A DNA stretch of 64,000 bases from Alphaproteobacteria bacterium AO1-B (GTDB lineage: Bacteria; Pseudomonadota; Alphaproteobacteria; Rhizobiales; Stappiaceae). Made by a program: the position numbers and the translations under genes. Under the pieces are notes generated by a model. It did no database searches and was not told the origin of the DNA. It saw nothing but the letters and a program-made list of their open reading frames with translations. Each line of letters begins with the position of its first letter. Within the stretch, counting starts at the first letter, position 1. The DNA lies in contig MLAX01000001.1 in the NCBI GenBank assembly GCA_001890945.1, positions 496,001 through 560,000 on the forward strand, given 5' to 3'. Of this stretch, positions 48,234-56,234 are shown in pieces.

Positions 48234-49871
48234 TTATGATCTTACTGGCTTCGTTCTTAAGCACCGGTAGCTCAGCTGGATAGAGCACCAGACTACGAAT
48301 CTGGGGGTCGGGGGTTCGAATCCTCCCCGGTGCGCCATCTCACTTTTCTCCCCACAAAACGACCCTAATTCCTTGAAGGGTATGGAAAAATTTGGGTTCG
48401 AAAACCCTCTTTCGCGGTGATAAGCCAACCGCTTCGCAAAGGCGAGTTTCAGCACCAATCTCTTGTCCTCCAATCGGTCAGAAGCCCAGAGTTTCCAGGG
48501 GTTTGACAGGAAGTCACAGGCGAGTTCGAACAAATCCTCAAAGCTATGGCGCGGTTTGGCCATTGTTTTGATCTTTTCGGCTGTGATCAGCTTGCTGTGT
48601 TCGAGCTTGGCAATCTTTTGCTCATAGGCTTTGATGACCGTCGCGCTCTCGGAATTCACAATCCGATCGACAAGCTGCTCGATCTGTTTATCGAAATCCG
48701 CCAGTTCAGCCTTCAGTGTTGCCCGTTGTTGGACACGCTGGCTCTCTCGTACGCCCCACGCCTGCTTGAACATCGCCTTGGTGATATCAAAGAGCCCTTG
48801 TGTTGGCGTCATGCTCTGCAGGAGTTTTTCAAACGCCCCTTCGATCTTGGCGCTCGGGATTGATTTCCTATGGCTCGGGCAGCCCTTTTGGTAGCAAAAG
48901 TAATAGGCGTGCTTCTTGCCCGTCTTGCTGCGCGAATAACAGGCTGTGAGCGGCTTGTTGCAATCCCCGCAGAGCACGGCACCCCGCAGCGGGAAGTCCT
49001 CACTCAGATCCTTGCGCGCAGGTGCCCGCGCGCCGTCTTTCAAACGGTCCTGTATCCGCTGCCATGTTTGCAGATCAATCAGGCCTTGGTGTTGTGCCTC
49101 TCTAAGTGGGATATTCCAGTTGGGCACTTCCATATGACCCGCATAGACGACACGGGTCAGAATATCCTTGATGCGCTGATTGCGGATCTCGCCATTGGGA
49201 AGATCTTTGGGAAACGCAGGCTGGGTTTCCAGAAAGCGTTTGACTTCCGTCTGGCTGTCAAACCGTCCTGATGCATAGCCTTCAAGCGCCTCTTGAATGA
49301 TCGAGGCGTGCGGCTCGTTGCGCACCAGTACCTTGCCGTGGCCCGCCTGTTTTTCGTAGCGATACCCAATAGGCGCCTGAAACACCCAATAGCCGTTCCA
49401 GCAGCGTGCCTGCATCCGGTTGAGGGTTTGCTCTGCATTCTTGCGGCTCTGGTGTTGGGAGACAGAGGCCAGGATGTACTCATGGAGCTCACCATCAGCA
49501 TCATCGCGCAACTCAACAGATGGTGATTCCAGTATCCCGCCTGCCAGGGCAATGGATTCTCTCAACTCAAAATGGATTGGCACCCGGCGGGCAAAGCGGG
49601 ACAGGTCATCGATGATCACCACATGCGGGTTCTTACGATCCGCTTTGAGGTATTTGAGCAATGACTGCAAACCGGGGCGGTCTGCATTTTTTCCGGTGAG
49701 ATCATCGCTAAACACCTGACGAACGTCATACCCCTTGTACCGGGCATATTCGCGGCAGCGGGTTTCCTGACTGTTGAGCCCGTCACCCCGCTTGGTTTGG
49801 GCTTTACTCGAAACGCGGCAATAAATGACCGCATTGGTGACGTTGTGTTTGTCTTCCTCGTGGAATCGCAT
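48234..49871 (-). CDS. Large serine recombinase (site-specific integrase)
   Basis: A 545-residue recombinase: N-terminal resolvase domain with the nucleophile in AVIYCRVSSKAQTKRGDG (Ser near residue 21) and IIDDLSRFARR near residue 86; recombinase domain at about residues 180-290; zinc ribbon CGDCNKPL...CYQKGCPSHR near residue 320-355; coiled coil at about 380-445. The last roughly 34 residues are simply the antisense of tRNA-Arg (the well-known GGFEPPTP-type tail), showing that the gene's 3' end is formed by the integration junction. AGGAGG sits six bases before the start. It probably drives integration and excision of the element; co-transcribed with the small gene at 49884. Confidence 0.9.
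   Translation of the reverse strand: MRFHEEDKHNVTNAVIYCRVSSKAQTKRGDGLNSQETRCREYARYKGYDVRQVFSDDLTGKNADRPGLQSLLKYLKADRKNPHVVIIDDLSRFARRVPIHFELRESIALAGGILESPSVELRDDADGELHEYILASVSQHQSRKNAEQTLNRMQARCWNGYWVFQAPIGYRYEKQAGHGKVLVRNEPHASIIQEALEGYASGRFDSQTEVKRFLETQPAFPKDLPNGEIRNQRIKDILTRVVYAGHMEVPNWNIPLREAQHQGLIDLQTWQRIQDRLKDGARAPARKDLSEDFPLRGAVLCGDCNKPLTACYSRSKTGKKHAYYFCYQKGCPSHRKSIPSAKIEGAFEKLLQSMTPTQGLFDITKAMFKQAWGVRESQRVQQRATLKAELADFDKQIEQLVDRIVNSESATVIKAYEQKIAKLEHSKLITAEKIKTMAKPRHSFEDLFELACDFLSNPWKLWASDRLEDKRLVLKLAFAKRLAYHRERGFSNPNFSIPFKELGSFCGEKSEMAHRGGFEPPTPRFVVWCSIQLSYRCLRTKPVRS
48261..48337 (+). tRNA. tRNA-Arg(ACG)
   Basis: A 77-base tRNA with encoded CCA. Acceptor arm GCACCGG/CCGGTGC, anticodon arm CCAGA-CTACGAA-TCTGG with anticodon ACG, T arm with GGTTCGAATCC, discriminator G. 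Reads CGU/CGC/CGA after deamination to inosine. The recombinase gene on the other strand runs through this tRNA in antisense, so the tRNA or its 3' part is the attachment site of the island to the right. Confidence 0.96.
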
Positions 49872-49883
49872 GGTTGGCCTCCT

Positions 49884-50198
49884 TTATGGGCGGGTCTCCT
49901 CTGGTTGTTGATGATGGGGTGGTTTGAGCCCAAACGGCAGGCCATCACCCACGGCCTTTAACTGCTTGTCGGTCTGGCGCGCATCTTGCGCAAGCTGCGT
50001 TGTTGAGACGCCAAATCCCAGATCGACAAAGGATACGACAATATACCAAAGCGTCTGAATAAATTCACGTTTTTCTTCTTCGGACAAATCAGAATCCGCC
50101 AGATACTCGGCGTATTGCTCCCAATCGACGGTCAATCTTGGAGAACTGGCTTCGCTCCCTGTGGCCTCCTGCATACCTTCGTCTTTGCTGTCGGCCAT
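49884..50198 (-). CDS. Small hypothetical protein upstream of recombinase
   Basis: A 104-residue acidic protein with a Pro-rich end. The central part VDWEQYAEYLADSDLSEEEK and LWYIVVSFVDLGFGV is of a type I associate with small genes next to serine recombinases in marine alphaproteobacteria. ATG at 50198 has AAAGG nine bases upstream; an upstream ATG at 50207 is also possible. Its stop is 12 bases before the recombinase start, so it may be a recombination directionality factor or regulator, which is inference. Confidence 0.6.
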   Translation of the reverse strand: MADSKDEGMQEATGSEASSPRLTVDWEQYAEYLADSDLSEEEKREFIQTLWYIVVSFVDLGFGVSTTQLAQDARQTDKQLKAVGDGLPFGLKPPHHQQPEETRP

Positions 50199-50303
50199 CG
50201 CTGCCATCCTTTCTGCCTCTTGGGCGTCATATCTGTCGTTCGCTTTCCCCTCACAGGCACGAGAACATAAAGCGAACAAAATAGGATAATATTCCTCAAA
50301 ATT

Positions 50304-50324
50304 CAAGAATTAGTTGTATTCTTG
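50304..50324. promoter_or_regulatory. Inverted repeat upstream of the recombinase operon
   Basis: CAAGAAT (50304-50310) and ATTCTTG (50318-50324) form a perfect inverted repeat with a seven-base centre, and TTGCATGCAA (50322-50331) is a palindrome touching it. It lies between the leftward recombinase operon and the rightward gene at 50438, a fitting place for an operator or recombination accessory site. Confidence 0.4.
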
Positions 50325-50437
50325 CATGCAATTGCCTTCATTCACTCTAGGTGCAGGCGCTAAGGCAGTGGCAGGGTAATTGGGACGATAACTCCGGTAA
50401 TGTTGACCGGGACAGCGCATGTGATGAGGGTAGTTTT

Positions 50438-51223
50438 ATGCCGATCAACGGTCATGATGCGACGAAGGCTGAGATGCGGGCACTCAAAGTCGCCTGCGCC
50501 GCCATTATTAGACACTACAGAACTAACAAGGACAATCGATGTAACTGGATGACCTTGCTAAACAAGCATATCGGTCTGGAGGTCAGCGAAGGCTATGAAG
50601 CCAACCTTCAAAAAGGCATTGCCGGCCAGGACACTGTTCTCAAAATCTACAACTGGATCATTACGCACGAATTGACACTCGGGTGTGAAGCTGCGCCATC
50701 ACTGTTCAGTCCATCACTGGTTACAAGCTGGCAGAACTTGTTAAAGGCGCGCGGCACATACGGCGCGCTCCATACAAAGCCCTACAGCACTGGGCAGCTC
50801 CACGAGATCAGCGCGCTTCATCCCATCTCGGACATTCGGATCAAGCTGGGACAGGAGTTTGTCTTTGAGCTAGAAAGCGCGATTGATGGTGCCGTCATCG
50901 CATTCGATTGTTACAAGACCCAGAGCTACCCCATTCCGCTCAACAGCAACGGCGGCATTGATCCCGTACGGATTGATGCTGGGGTCACAGGCTTACCTGT
51001 GAATGATACGGGCGGGATAGTCCCATTGCGCCAGCGTGCGCATCCAGGCGAGCACGCACATTGCTTTGTCGTCGGGCCTGAGCAATTGCTTCGCTATTAC
51101 ACAGCGCAGTTTCAAATCGCCAAGGCCATCCCATCGACCACCCTGGATGATATGGCACGGCGTTTTGAGGTGCTCGATAAGGAAAAACTCGGCATCTACC
51201 TTGAAAACGTTATCTTCGAATAG
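50438..51223 (+). CDS. Hypothetical protein with DUF4384-like C-terminal domain
   Basis: A 261-residue protein. ATG at 50438 has GAGGG seven bases upstream; the frame is open from 50351. The N-terminal 110 residues are helical (RALKVACAAIIRHYRTNKDN) and unrecognised. From about residue 135 the pattern DIRIKLGQEFVFELESAIDG, AVIAFDCYKTQSYPIPLNSN and RQRAHPGEHAHCFVVGPEQL resembles the beta-sandwich DUF4384 often attached to effector or caspase-like proteins. The last 14 bases overlap the convergent metallopeptidase gene. Function unknown. Confidence 0.6.
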   Translation: MPINGHDATKAEMRALKVACAAIIRHYRTNKDNRCNWMTLLNKHIGLEVSEGYEANLQKGIAGQDTVLKIYNWIITHELTLGCEAAPSLFSPSLVTSWQNLLKARGTYGALHTKPYSTGQLHEISALHPISDIRIKLGQEFVFELESAIDGAVIAFDCYKTQSYPIPLNSNGGIDPVRIDAGVTGLPVNDTGGIVPLRQRAHPGEHAHCFVVGPEQLLRYYTAQFQIAKAIPSTTLDDMARRFEVLDKEKLGIYLENVIFE

Positions 51224-52352
51224 CGTCCTCAGGCACGACATAACGGAACGGCGCCAGCTTATCCCGCGTCTCTTCAAAAATCTTCCTATAACGGTGTGGA
51301 TCGAACTGATCGGTCTGCAGCCATTGTGCCCCGATCTGGCTCAGAACTGTCTGAAACATGCCAAGCGCCTGCCGCGTTAATGCCGGTATATTCAAATCCA
51401 AATCATTCAGCTCCCATACAGCCATGTTCTGGAGCATCTGCATCCGGCGGATGGGGGCAGGATGGGTGATGGCGAGACGTCCTCTGCTAAAGGTTGAGCT
51501 TATGGTTTCCATGAGCCAGCTCATCGAATAGATCGCAAACAGCGTCATGCGGCAGCGCAGATCAGCAGGCAATGCGGCAATACCATCAATGTTCTCTTGT
51601 CCTGCATGCTGAACAAGGAACGATTGGTACAACGCCCAGCTATCGGCTTCGAATTCCAGACACTGCAGGACCCGCCCATCGATACGGGGATGGATTGAAA
51701 CCAGTTCATTGAGGCTTAGCTCGTTCAAGCCTAATGATTTACCTTCGCTATTCGCATTGAAGCTTTGCAGATAATCAATATGACCAAGGCCGCCATGGCC
51801 AATCTCATGCAGCCAAACAAAACGCATCATGAGTAAAGCAAGATAATGCGCGGCGGCATGACGATGCGGGTCTCTTGGTATGATAGGGGCGTTTATGTGA
51901 GCGTCCTGCGCTCCATCCGATTGAACAGTCTGGATAAGAACAGACAATCCGGGCGGTAGGCCTGCTTTGGATTTGGGGCTGGTTTCTTGGCTGGGATCAC
52001 CAATTTCCGGAAACACGTCCGCCTGTGCCAAACAGAACCAGGCGAACTCCATGATCACCATAGCCAGTCCCGTATGCACCGCAGCGATATGAACGTTGCC
52101 ATGTTTATTGGCGAGCGCATTGGGGCGTACATCTTCGACAAAGCCGAGACTCACACGGAAGGTATTGTCTAAATCCTCTGAATGGCGACCCGGCATCTCG
52201 CGCAGATGTTTGATGATGCTGGCAAGAGACGCATGAAACAGCTGATCGTCTGCGTGATTGGCCTTGGGCTTAAAACCTGTCAGCTCCTGCGCCGTTACGA
52301 ACTGATCAAAAGCCGATAGGTCTTCTGGTGCTGTCACGGAAAGCAGGCTCAT
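51210..52352 (-). CDS. Putative M48-like zinc metallopeptidase (soluble)
   Basis: A 380-residue protein. The zinc motif WLHEIGHGGLGHIDYL is at about residues 181-196 and the third-ligand motif LEFEADSWALYQSF about 50 residues later, the HExxH...ExxAD spacing of M48-type gluzincins. No convincing membrane segment or signal peptide is seen, unlike HtpX, so it is probably cytosolic. The ATG at 52352 has GGAG six bases upstream. Convergent with, and overlapping by 14 bases, the DUF4384-like gene. Substrate unknown; a partner function of the two genes is only a guess. Confidence 0.65.
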   Translation of the reverse strand: MSLLSVTAPEDLSAFDQFVTAQELTGFKPKANHADDQLFHASLASIIKHLREMPGRHSEDLDNTFRVSLGFVEDVRPNALANKHGNVHIAAVHTGLAMVIMEFAWFCLAQADVFPEIGDPSQETSPKSKAGLPPGLSVLIQTVQSDGAQDAHINAPIIPRDPHRHAAAHYLALLMMRFVWLHEIGHGGLGHIDYLQSFNANSEGKSLGLNELSLNELVSIHPRIDGRVLQCLEFEADSWALYQSFLVQHAGQENIDGIAALPADLRCRMTLFAIYSMSWLMETISSTFSRGRLAITHPAPIRRMQMLQNMAVWELNDLDLNIPALTRQALGMFQTVLSQIGAQWLQTDQFDPHRYRKIFEETRDKLAPFRYVVPEDAIRR

Positions 52353-52423
52353 GCATTGCTCCATTGTATGTGTCAGCGCATGTCATCTGTGCCCTTCTCA
52401 ATTGGATTCATCAGCGACCGAAC

Positions 52424-52800
52424 CATCCATCCAGTATCCGAGCGCTTACCGAAGAACCCGCCAAGCGGTCAAGACGCTGCCCGCCTAAACGTGTTGCGTT
52501 GACTGCTTGCCAGAACCGTGCGGTTGAAGAGGCGCATCGGCTGGATGGTCCGACTGACGAACAAAATGAAAGGAAAATTACAATGACAAACGAAAACACA
52601 AACACAAACCAAAAGCCCTATACCGCGTGAGTTTTTCCCGCATCACCGGCAAAGACGATCAGGGCAACGATGTTCTGGGACGTCCCAAGGAAATTGGCGC
52701 AGCGTGGAGCCGTAAAGGCTACAAGCAAGGCGCGATCATCCAACTCGACATCGTCCCTACAGAGCTCATGAACCACAATGGCGTGATGTTTCTGGTGCCT
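52424..52800 (+). repeat. Copy 1 of a duplicated ~375-base module
   Basis: Matches 56235-56608 by eye at roughly four in five positions, in the same orientation. Covers a leader of about 155 bases and a small gene, here frameshifted. Confidence 0.88.
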
Positions 52801-52809
52801 GTGGCTTAA
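52582..52809 (+). pseudogene. Frameshifted copy of the small 'EIGAAW' protein
   Basis: The intact paralogue at 56396 encodes an 80-residue protein. Here the ATG-started frame reads only 15 codons to a TGA, because one base is missing near 52617 compared with the other copy. The rest of the protein (SFSRITGKDDQGNDVLGRPK, KEIGAAWSRKGYKQGA, IIQLDIVPTELMNHNGVM) is open in the next frame from a GTG at 52627. Either a pseudogene, a shortened gene using the GTG, or a site of ribosomal slippage. The strong residue-level conservation after the shift suggests recent loss or continued use. Confidence 0.7.
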
Positions 52810-53006
52810 ACCAAACAATGGCGGTTCATAGCGAGCCGCGATTTATGACAACAGCTTCATTGGAACCTATAGACACCCAAAACAGCGGGAAAAGTTACAA
52901 AAAATCAATAAGATATCGCTATTTATCCCGTAATTCGAGTTTCCACTGGAAGTTTGTCAAACTAGATACGGGTGCGAAAGAAATGGAGCAGCCCACAGTG
53001 TAAAGC

Positions 53007-53243
53007 TTAAAATGGTTTGATTGATCGCTCTTTTAGAATGTTCAATACTCCACTTCCGATTTTTTGCATTTCTTGATATTGATCTTCGGTTACGTCCAAT
53101 CGAGCGAACCGGCCTTCGCCGAATATTTCGACGTCTTGTGTTTTATTAAAAGACTTTAATATATCATTAAACAAGGAACTTGCAGTATTGCTGTCTTCGT
53201 CGAGCCTAGTATTGTATCTGTGTGCAGAAATCGTTATTAGCAT
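53007..53243 (-). CDS. Small propeptide/inhibitor-I9-like protein downstream of subtilase
   Basis: A 78-residue protein 59 bases after the subtilase stop on the same strand. The pattern ITISAHRYNTRL, then RFARLDVTEDQYQEMQKIGS and VLNILKERSI, has the beta-alpha-beta layout and the 'A.L..t..q...L......i..d..i' spacing of subtilisin prodomains (inhibitor family I9). A separately encoded propeptide could fold or restrain the protease. Similarity is weak and by eye only. Confidence 0.5.
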   Translation of the reverse strand: MLITISAHRYNTRLDEDSNTASSLFNDILKSFNKTQDVEIFGEGRFARLDVTEDQYQEMQKIGSGVLNILKERSIKPF

Positions 53244-53302
53244 TAGATCTATACGTATATGTACTTATCTCCTATTTCAATAAGAACATATTCCTATACT
53301 CG

Positions 53303-54478
53303 TCAATCCATCTTTGGCATCCCGTGACCTTCTCGATCATACGGCATCCCGGTTGGTTTGCACATCGATTTAAGTATTTCCATCGACTTTTCCCATTGTG
53401 CATAGTTCCTAGTAAAAAAACCTTCTTCCTTGCTTGTTAATTTGCATGCTAACATCGCAGAAACAATGGGCGCGGCATAAGAAGTTCCCATAAGTTCAAA
53501 ATCGAAAACAGAATTAGTTACGCTATGGCGAATTGATTGAAATATTCCTACTCCTGGCGCAACCATATCCAATCCTTCGCCGCAACTTGTCGATACATCA
53601 TGGAAAATCGAGATATTTTCGTGCACCTTTCCCAAAGCATCGCCGTTGTTTCGGGATTGTGTCTCTAAAAAATTATACCATGATCTGCTTGGCCCCAAAC
53701 CAAGCGCTCCAATTGATCCTACACCTATTGCTTGTTTTAAGGCTGCCGGGATTGCGACTCCACGGCTATAATCATTCCCTGCTGCGCAGACTACAACTAC
53801 GCCTTTTGAGGCTGCATATCTTAGCGCTTTGTCATACTCGTCCAACTCAGTCTTACAAATCTCATCGCGATATAGACCATTTGACAGATTGATTACGTCC
53901 ACTTTGAATCTATCGCATAAAAGGTATATTCCAGCGACAACGTTTTGTAAGCTTATCTCAAGTGGATTGTCTCGCCTTGAAGCGTCGACAAAAACATTCT
54001 TAACTGATTTATAGTTTTTTATGATCTTCAAAACAAGATAGTGAACACTTAGTCCGTGTACTGAAAAATTGTATTTCTCATCCACGTAAAGCGGCTTACC
54101 TGTAGTCTTATACATTTCGACACTAAAATCGAAACCTGGAAAATCAGCCGGTAGATCAATTGTTCCTATCGTTACAGAAGCTCCCTTTTGCGGGTTGCTC
54201 TTGATATTTAGTAACGGTTTCCACCAATCGTACACAATTTCCTGGTTCAATTTCGTACATTTAATCATATGATTTTGAGTTACATTGCTACAAAATGTAG
54301 CCCAAAAAGGACCATCTGGATAGGCAATACATCTTGTTGGCTGTTTAAATGGTACTTGCTTTAAACACACTTCACCCTTGCTGTTTGTTTTTAGGGTTAT
54401 GTCGCAACTTTTATCGTTGCTCAGGAACCTTATTTTTCCTGTAAGAGGTTTCCCATTTTTATCAATAATACGTATCAT
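53303..54478 (-). CDS. Subtilase (S8) family serine peptidase with N-terminal Ig-like domain
   Basis: A 391-residue protein without a signal peptide. Residues 1-75 look like a carboxypeptidase-regulatory/Ig-like beta domain (IRIIDKNGKPLTGKIRF, LKTNSKGEVCLKQVPF). The catalytic domain follows: Asp in VTIGTIDLPADF near residue 108, His in NFSVHGLSVHYLVLKI near residue 146 (a divergent form of HGTHVAG), oxyanion region VVVVCAAGND near residue 230, and Ser in MGTSYAAPIVSAM near residue 335. A+T-rich compared with the chromosome. Without propeptide or leader it is probably cytosolic. The gene at 54516 is divergent, 37 bases away. Confidence 0.8.
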   Translation of the reverse strand: MIRIIDKNGKPLTGKIRFLSNDKSCDITLKTNSKGEVCLKQVPFKQPTRCIAYPDGPFWATFCSNVTQNHMIKCTKLNQEIVYDWWKPLLNIKSNPQKGASVTIGTIDLPADFPGFDFSVEMYKTTGKPLYVDEKYNFSVHGLSVHYLVLKIIKNYKSVKNVFVDASRRDNPLEISLQNVVAGIYLLCDRFKVDVINLSNGLYRDEICKTELDEYDKALRYAASKGVVVVCAAGNDYSRGVAIPAALKQAIGVGSIGALGLGPSRSWYNFLETQSRNNGDALGKVHENISIFHDVSTSCGEGLDMVAPGVGIFQSIRHSVTNSVFDFELMGTSYAAPIVSAMLACKLTSKEEGFFTRNYAQWEKSMEILKSMCKPTGMPYDREGHGMPKMD

Positions 54479-54515
54479 GTCAGAAACTAATATCTACAAT
54501 TAACGGGTGCGAAAC

Positions 54516-54872
54516 ATGATCCATGAATTTAGTGCGGACGATATACAATATCTCACCAAATTTGGGAATTACCTTAAAGATAATGAGAGGGAAAAAACAG
54601 GTCTCGTTCAACCGTTTGATAGCGAACATAGCGAGGGCTCAGTCGAAAAGGCTTTGCGATTTCTTGCCTATTATCTCCCTAAACTACAGAAAGTACTTTG
54701 TGAGGAAGGTCAGGTACGTCCAGAAATTATTGCTGCTGGAGCAACTGCGGTAGTACTCAGTGATAAAATTACCATGATAACAGACATAGATTCCGAGACC
54801 GCGCTAGAATTCTCGAATCTACTTTGCGTTTTAGGATTGTCCAAAATTTGCAGTGCCAAAACATCTTCTTAG
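54516..54872 (+). CDS. Hypothetical protein divergent from the subtilase
   Basis: A 118-residue protein, mostly helical, with no recognised domain (FSADDIQYLTKFGNYLKDNE; EKALRFLAYYLPKLQKVL; AAGATAVVLSDKITMITDID). GTG at 54507 or ATG at 54516 may start it. The 37-base gap to the subtilase start means overlapping promoters and possible joint control. Could be a regulator or partner of the protease, which is inference. Confidence 0.5.
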   Translation: MIHEFSADDIQYLTKFGNYLKDNEREKTGLVQPFDSEHSEGSVEKALRFLAYYLPKLQKVLCEEGQVRPEIIAAGATAVVLSDKITMITDIDSETALEFSNLLCVLGLSKICSAKTSS

Positions 54873-55350
54873 ACCTTTGATGACAATGGAATTGCGGGGT
54901 GTGTGCCTGACGGCACATCAATGAAAGTGGTCTGCGACCCATCTTCCAATCCTAAAAGGAATTGAGAGATGTAGGCTAAAGTCCCGGTACTGCGGGTGGC
55001 TTTCTAGTGCTCGAGAGAAGTTGTTTTCCAATGTAAAATGGACCTCAATGAAATTAGCTCTCACAAAGTTCAGGCGAAAACAAAGAAACGGCAAGCTCAT
55101 AAAAAATGAACCTCCATCACATTATTCCCGAAGAAAAAATAGCTACAGCCTCCCGCCGGCTAGTGCTTCAACCTTGACGTGAGCACGACTTCCGGACTAT
55201 CGAATAGGGTGCCTCCCAAGGCCTGGACCGACGGCGGACCAAACCAAAAGAACAGCGGATCAGAAACGGACCCGCATCCAAAACTGACCCACCACGACCA
55301 CCTAAATACGCGCTCTTTGTGCCCGCATTGAGCGTTTCATTTTTTCAAGG
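54873..55350. other. 478-base gap with a repeat copy and a possible element remnant
   Basis: No convincing gene. It holds the 28-base repeat at 54966. On the minus strand from about 55318 to 55172 an open frame with no start reads a short conserved-looking peptide (VSFGCGSVSDPLFFWFGPPS) downstream of the MucR-like gene, and GGTGGGTCAGTTTTGGATG there resembles ends of IS21-type elements. I treat it as a probable mobile-element remnant. Confidence 0.3.
54966..54993 (+). repeat. 28-base repeat, copy A
   Basis: Identical at 26 of 28 positions to 60188-60215, same orientation, 5.2 kb apart. In copy B it forms the last hairpin of a longer hairpin array; here only this part remains, and its stem GGGCT/AGCCC is broken by both substitutions. 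Confidence 0.85.
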
Positions 55351-55791
55351 TCAGGTTTTCTTTTTGCCCTTACCTCTTCCGCGCTGGCCAAGGCCCATCG
55401 TTTTGGCAAGCTGTGAGCGTGCAGCGGCATAGTTGGGGGCAACTATCGGGTAATCTGCATCCAGCCCCCATTTCGCCCGATATTCATCGGGTGTCATGTT
55501 GTAGCTGCTTCGCAGATGCCGCTTCAGTGATTTGAACTTCTTCCCATCTTCCAGACATATAATGTAATCGGGAGTGATCGATTTCTTGATGGGCACAGCT
55601 GGGGTGAGTGGCTCTGGCTCAGGCTCTTGGGCAGACGTATCTGCTGTCTTGAGTGCCATGTGAACAGAACCGATCAGTGCAACCATGTCAGCAGATGTAA
55701 TGGTGTTGTTGCTCACAAAGGCGGCAACAATGTCTGCAGTCAGATCAATGTAGACCTGCTCATCGTTCCGATCGCTGTCTTTTGCATCCAT
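55351..55791 (-). CDS. MucR/Ros family transcriptional regulator
   Basis: A 146-residue regulator. The Ros/MucR DNA-binding domain is at about residues 78-135: ITPDYIICLEDGKKFKSLKR, then HLRSSYNMTPDEYRAKWGL and VAPNYAAARSQLAKTMGLGQ. In zinc-binding relatives the segment after HLR carries a His (HLRTHYN); here it is Ser-Ser-Tyr, so the fourth zinc ligand seems absent, as in the zinc-free Ros-like Ml4/Ml5 proteins of Mesorhizobium. Basic Lys/Arg-rich tail. It may control genes of the island or of the host. Confidence 0.87.
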   Translation of the reverse strand: MDAKDSDRNDEQVYIDLTADIVAAFVSNNTITSADMVALIGSVHMALKTADTSAQEPEPEPLTPAVPIKKSITPDYIICLEDGKKFKSLKRHLRSSYNMTPDEYRAKWGLDADYPIVAPNYAAARSQLAKTMGLGQRGRGKGKKKT

Positions 55792-55852
55792 AAGATAAGG
55801 TCCTTCGGGAGATAATTCAGTTTCGATAAGTCAGGTCTTTTAGGGTTTAAGT

Positions 55853-55960
55853 TCACGCGGTGTCAAAATAGAGGCTACTCGAAAGTATGATCAGTGCTGC
55901 AAGAACCACACAACCCACCGCAAAATATGTCGCTGCCTTGTCAAACCGACTTGGTTCCAT
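55853..55960 (-). CDS. Candidate 35-residue single-pass membrane peptide
   Basis: ATG at 55960 to TGA at 55853 gives MEPSRFDKAATYF followed by a hydrophobic helix (AVGCVVLAALIILSSSLYF) and a short polar end. No Shine-Dalgarno of note. It lies 62 bases upstream of the MucR-like gene on the same strand. Listed because the charge-then-helix layout looks like a true small membrane protein; function unknown. Confidence 0.35.
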   Translation of the reverse strand: MEPSRFDKAATYFAVGCVVLAALIILSSSLYFDTA

Positions 55961-56234
55961 TCAGTGTACCTCACATCTTTGAAGTGCCATCACAGACCAC
56001 GCGGTCTTGCGACTTCCTTAACGAAACATCGAAACTTTGCATTTCACGACACTGTGAGGGATCGCGGTTAGGCGGATACAGTAGATCGCTCAAAGGGCTG
56101 TTAGTAGCCGATCTTCAATCGCGGCATGAGATGACTTTGCAACAACTCTTAAACAGTGAAGGCAGCTTGTAATGTAAGGGGGCTTGCTGATCAGATTTGC
56201 CATCTGGTGCCTTTCAGGTGCCCTCAGACCACAA
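55961..56234. other. Gap with no recognised gene
   Basis: Stretch before the second copy of the duplicated module. An open frame on the plus strand from 55894 to 56172 exists but has no plausible start signal or recognisable composition; I see nothing further. Confidence 0.4.

Noticed and set aside
52818-53003. 61-codon plus-strand frame after the frameshifted gene
   Set aside because: No ribosome-binding site, no conserved feature, and not part of the duplicated module.
55894-56172. 92-codon plus-strand frame before the second module copy
   Set aside because: Composition rich in Ser, Cys and Arg without domain; a small membrane peptide on the opposite strand at its left end looks more plausible.
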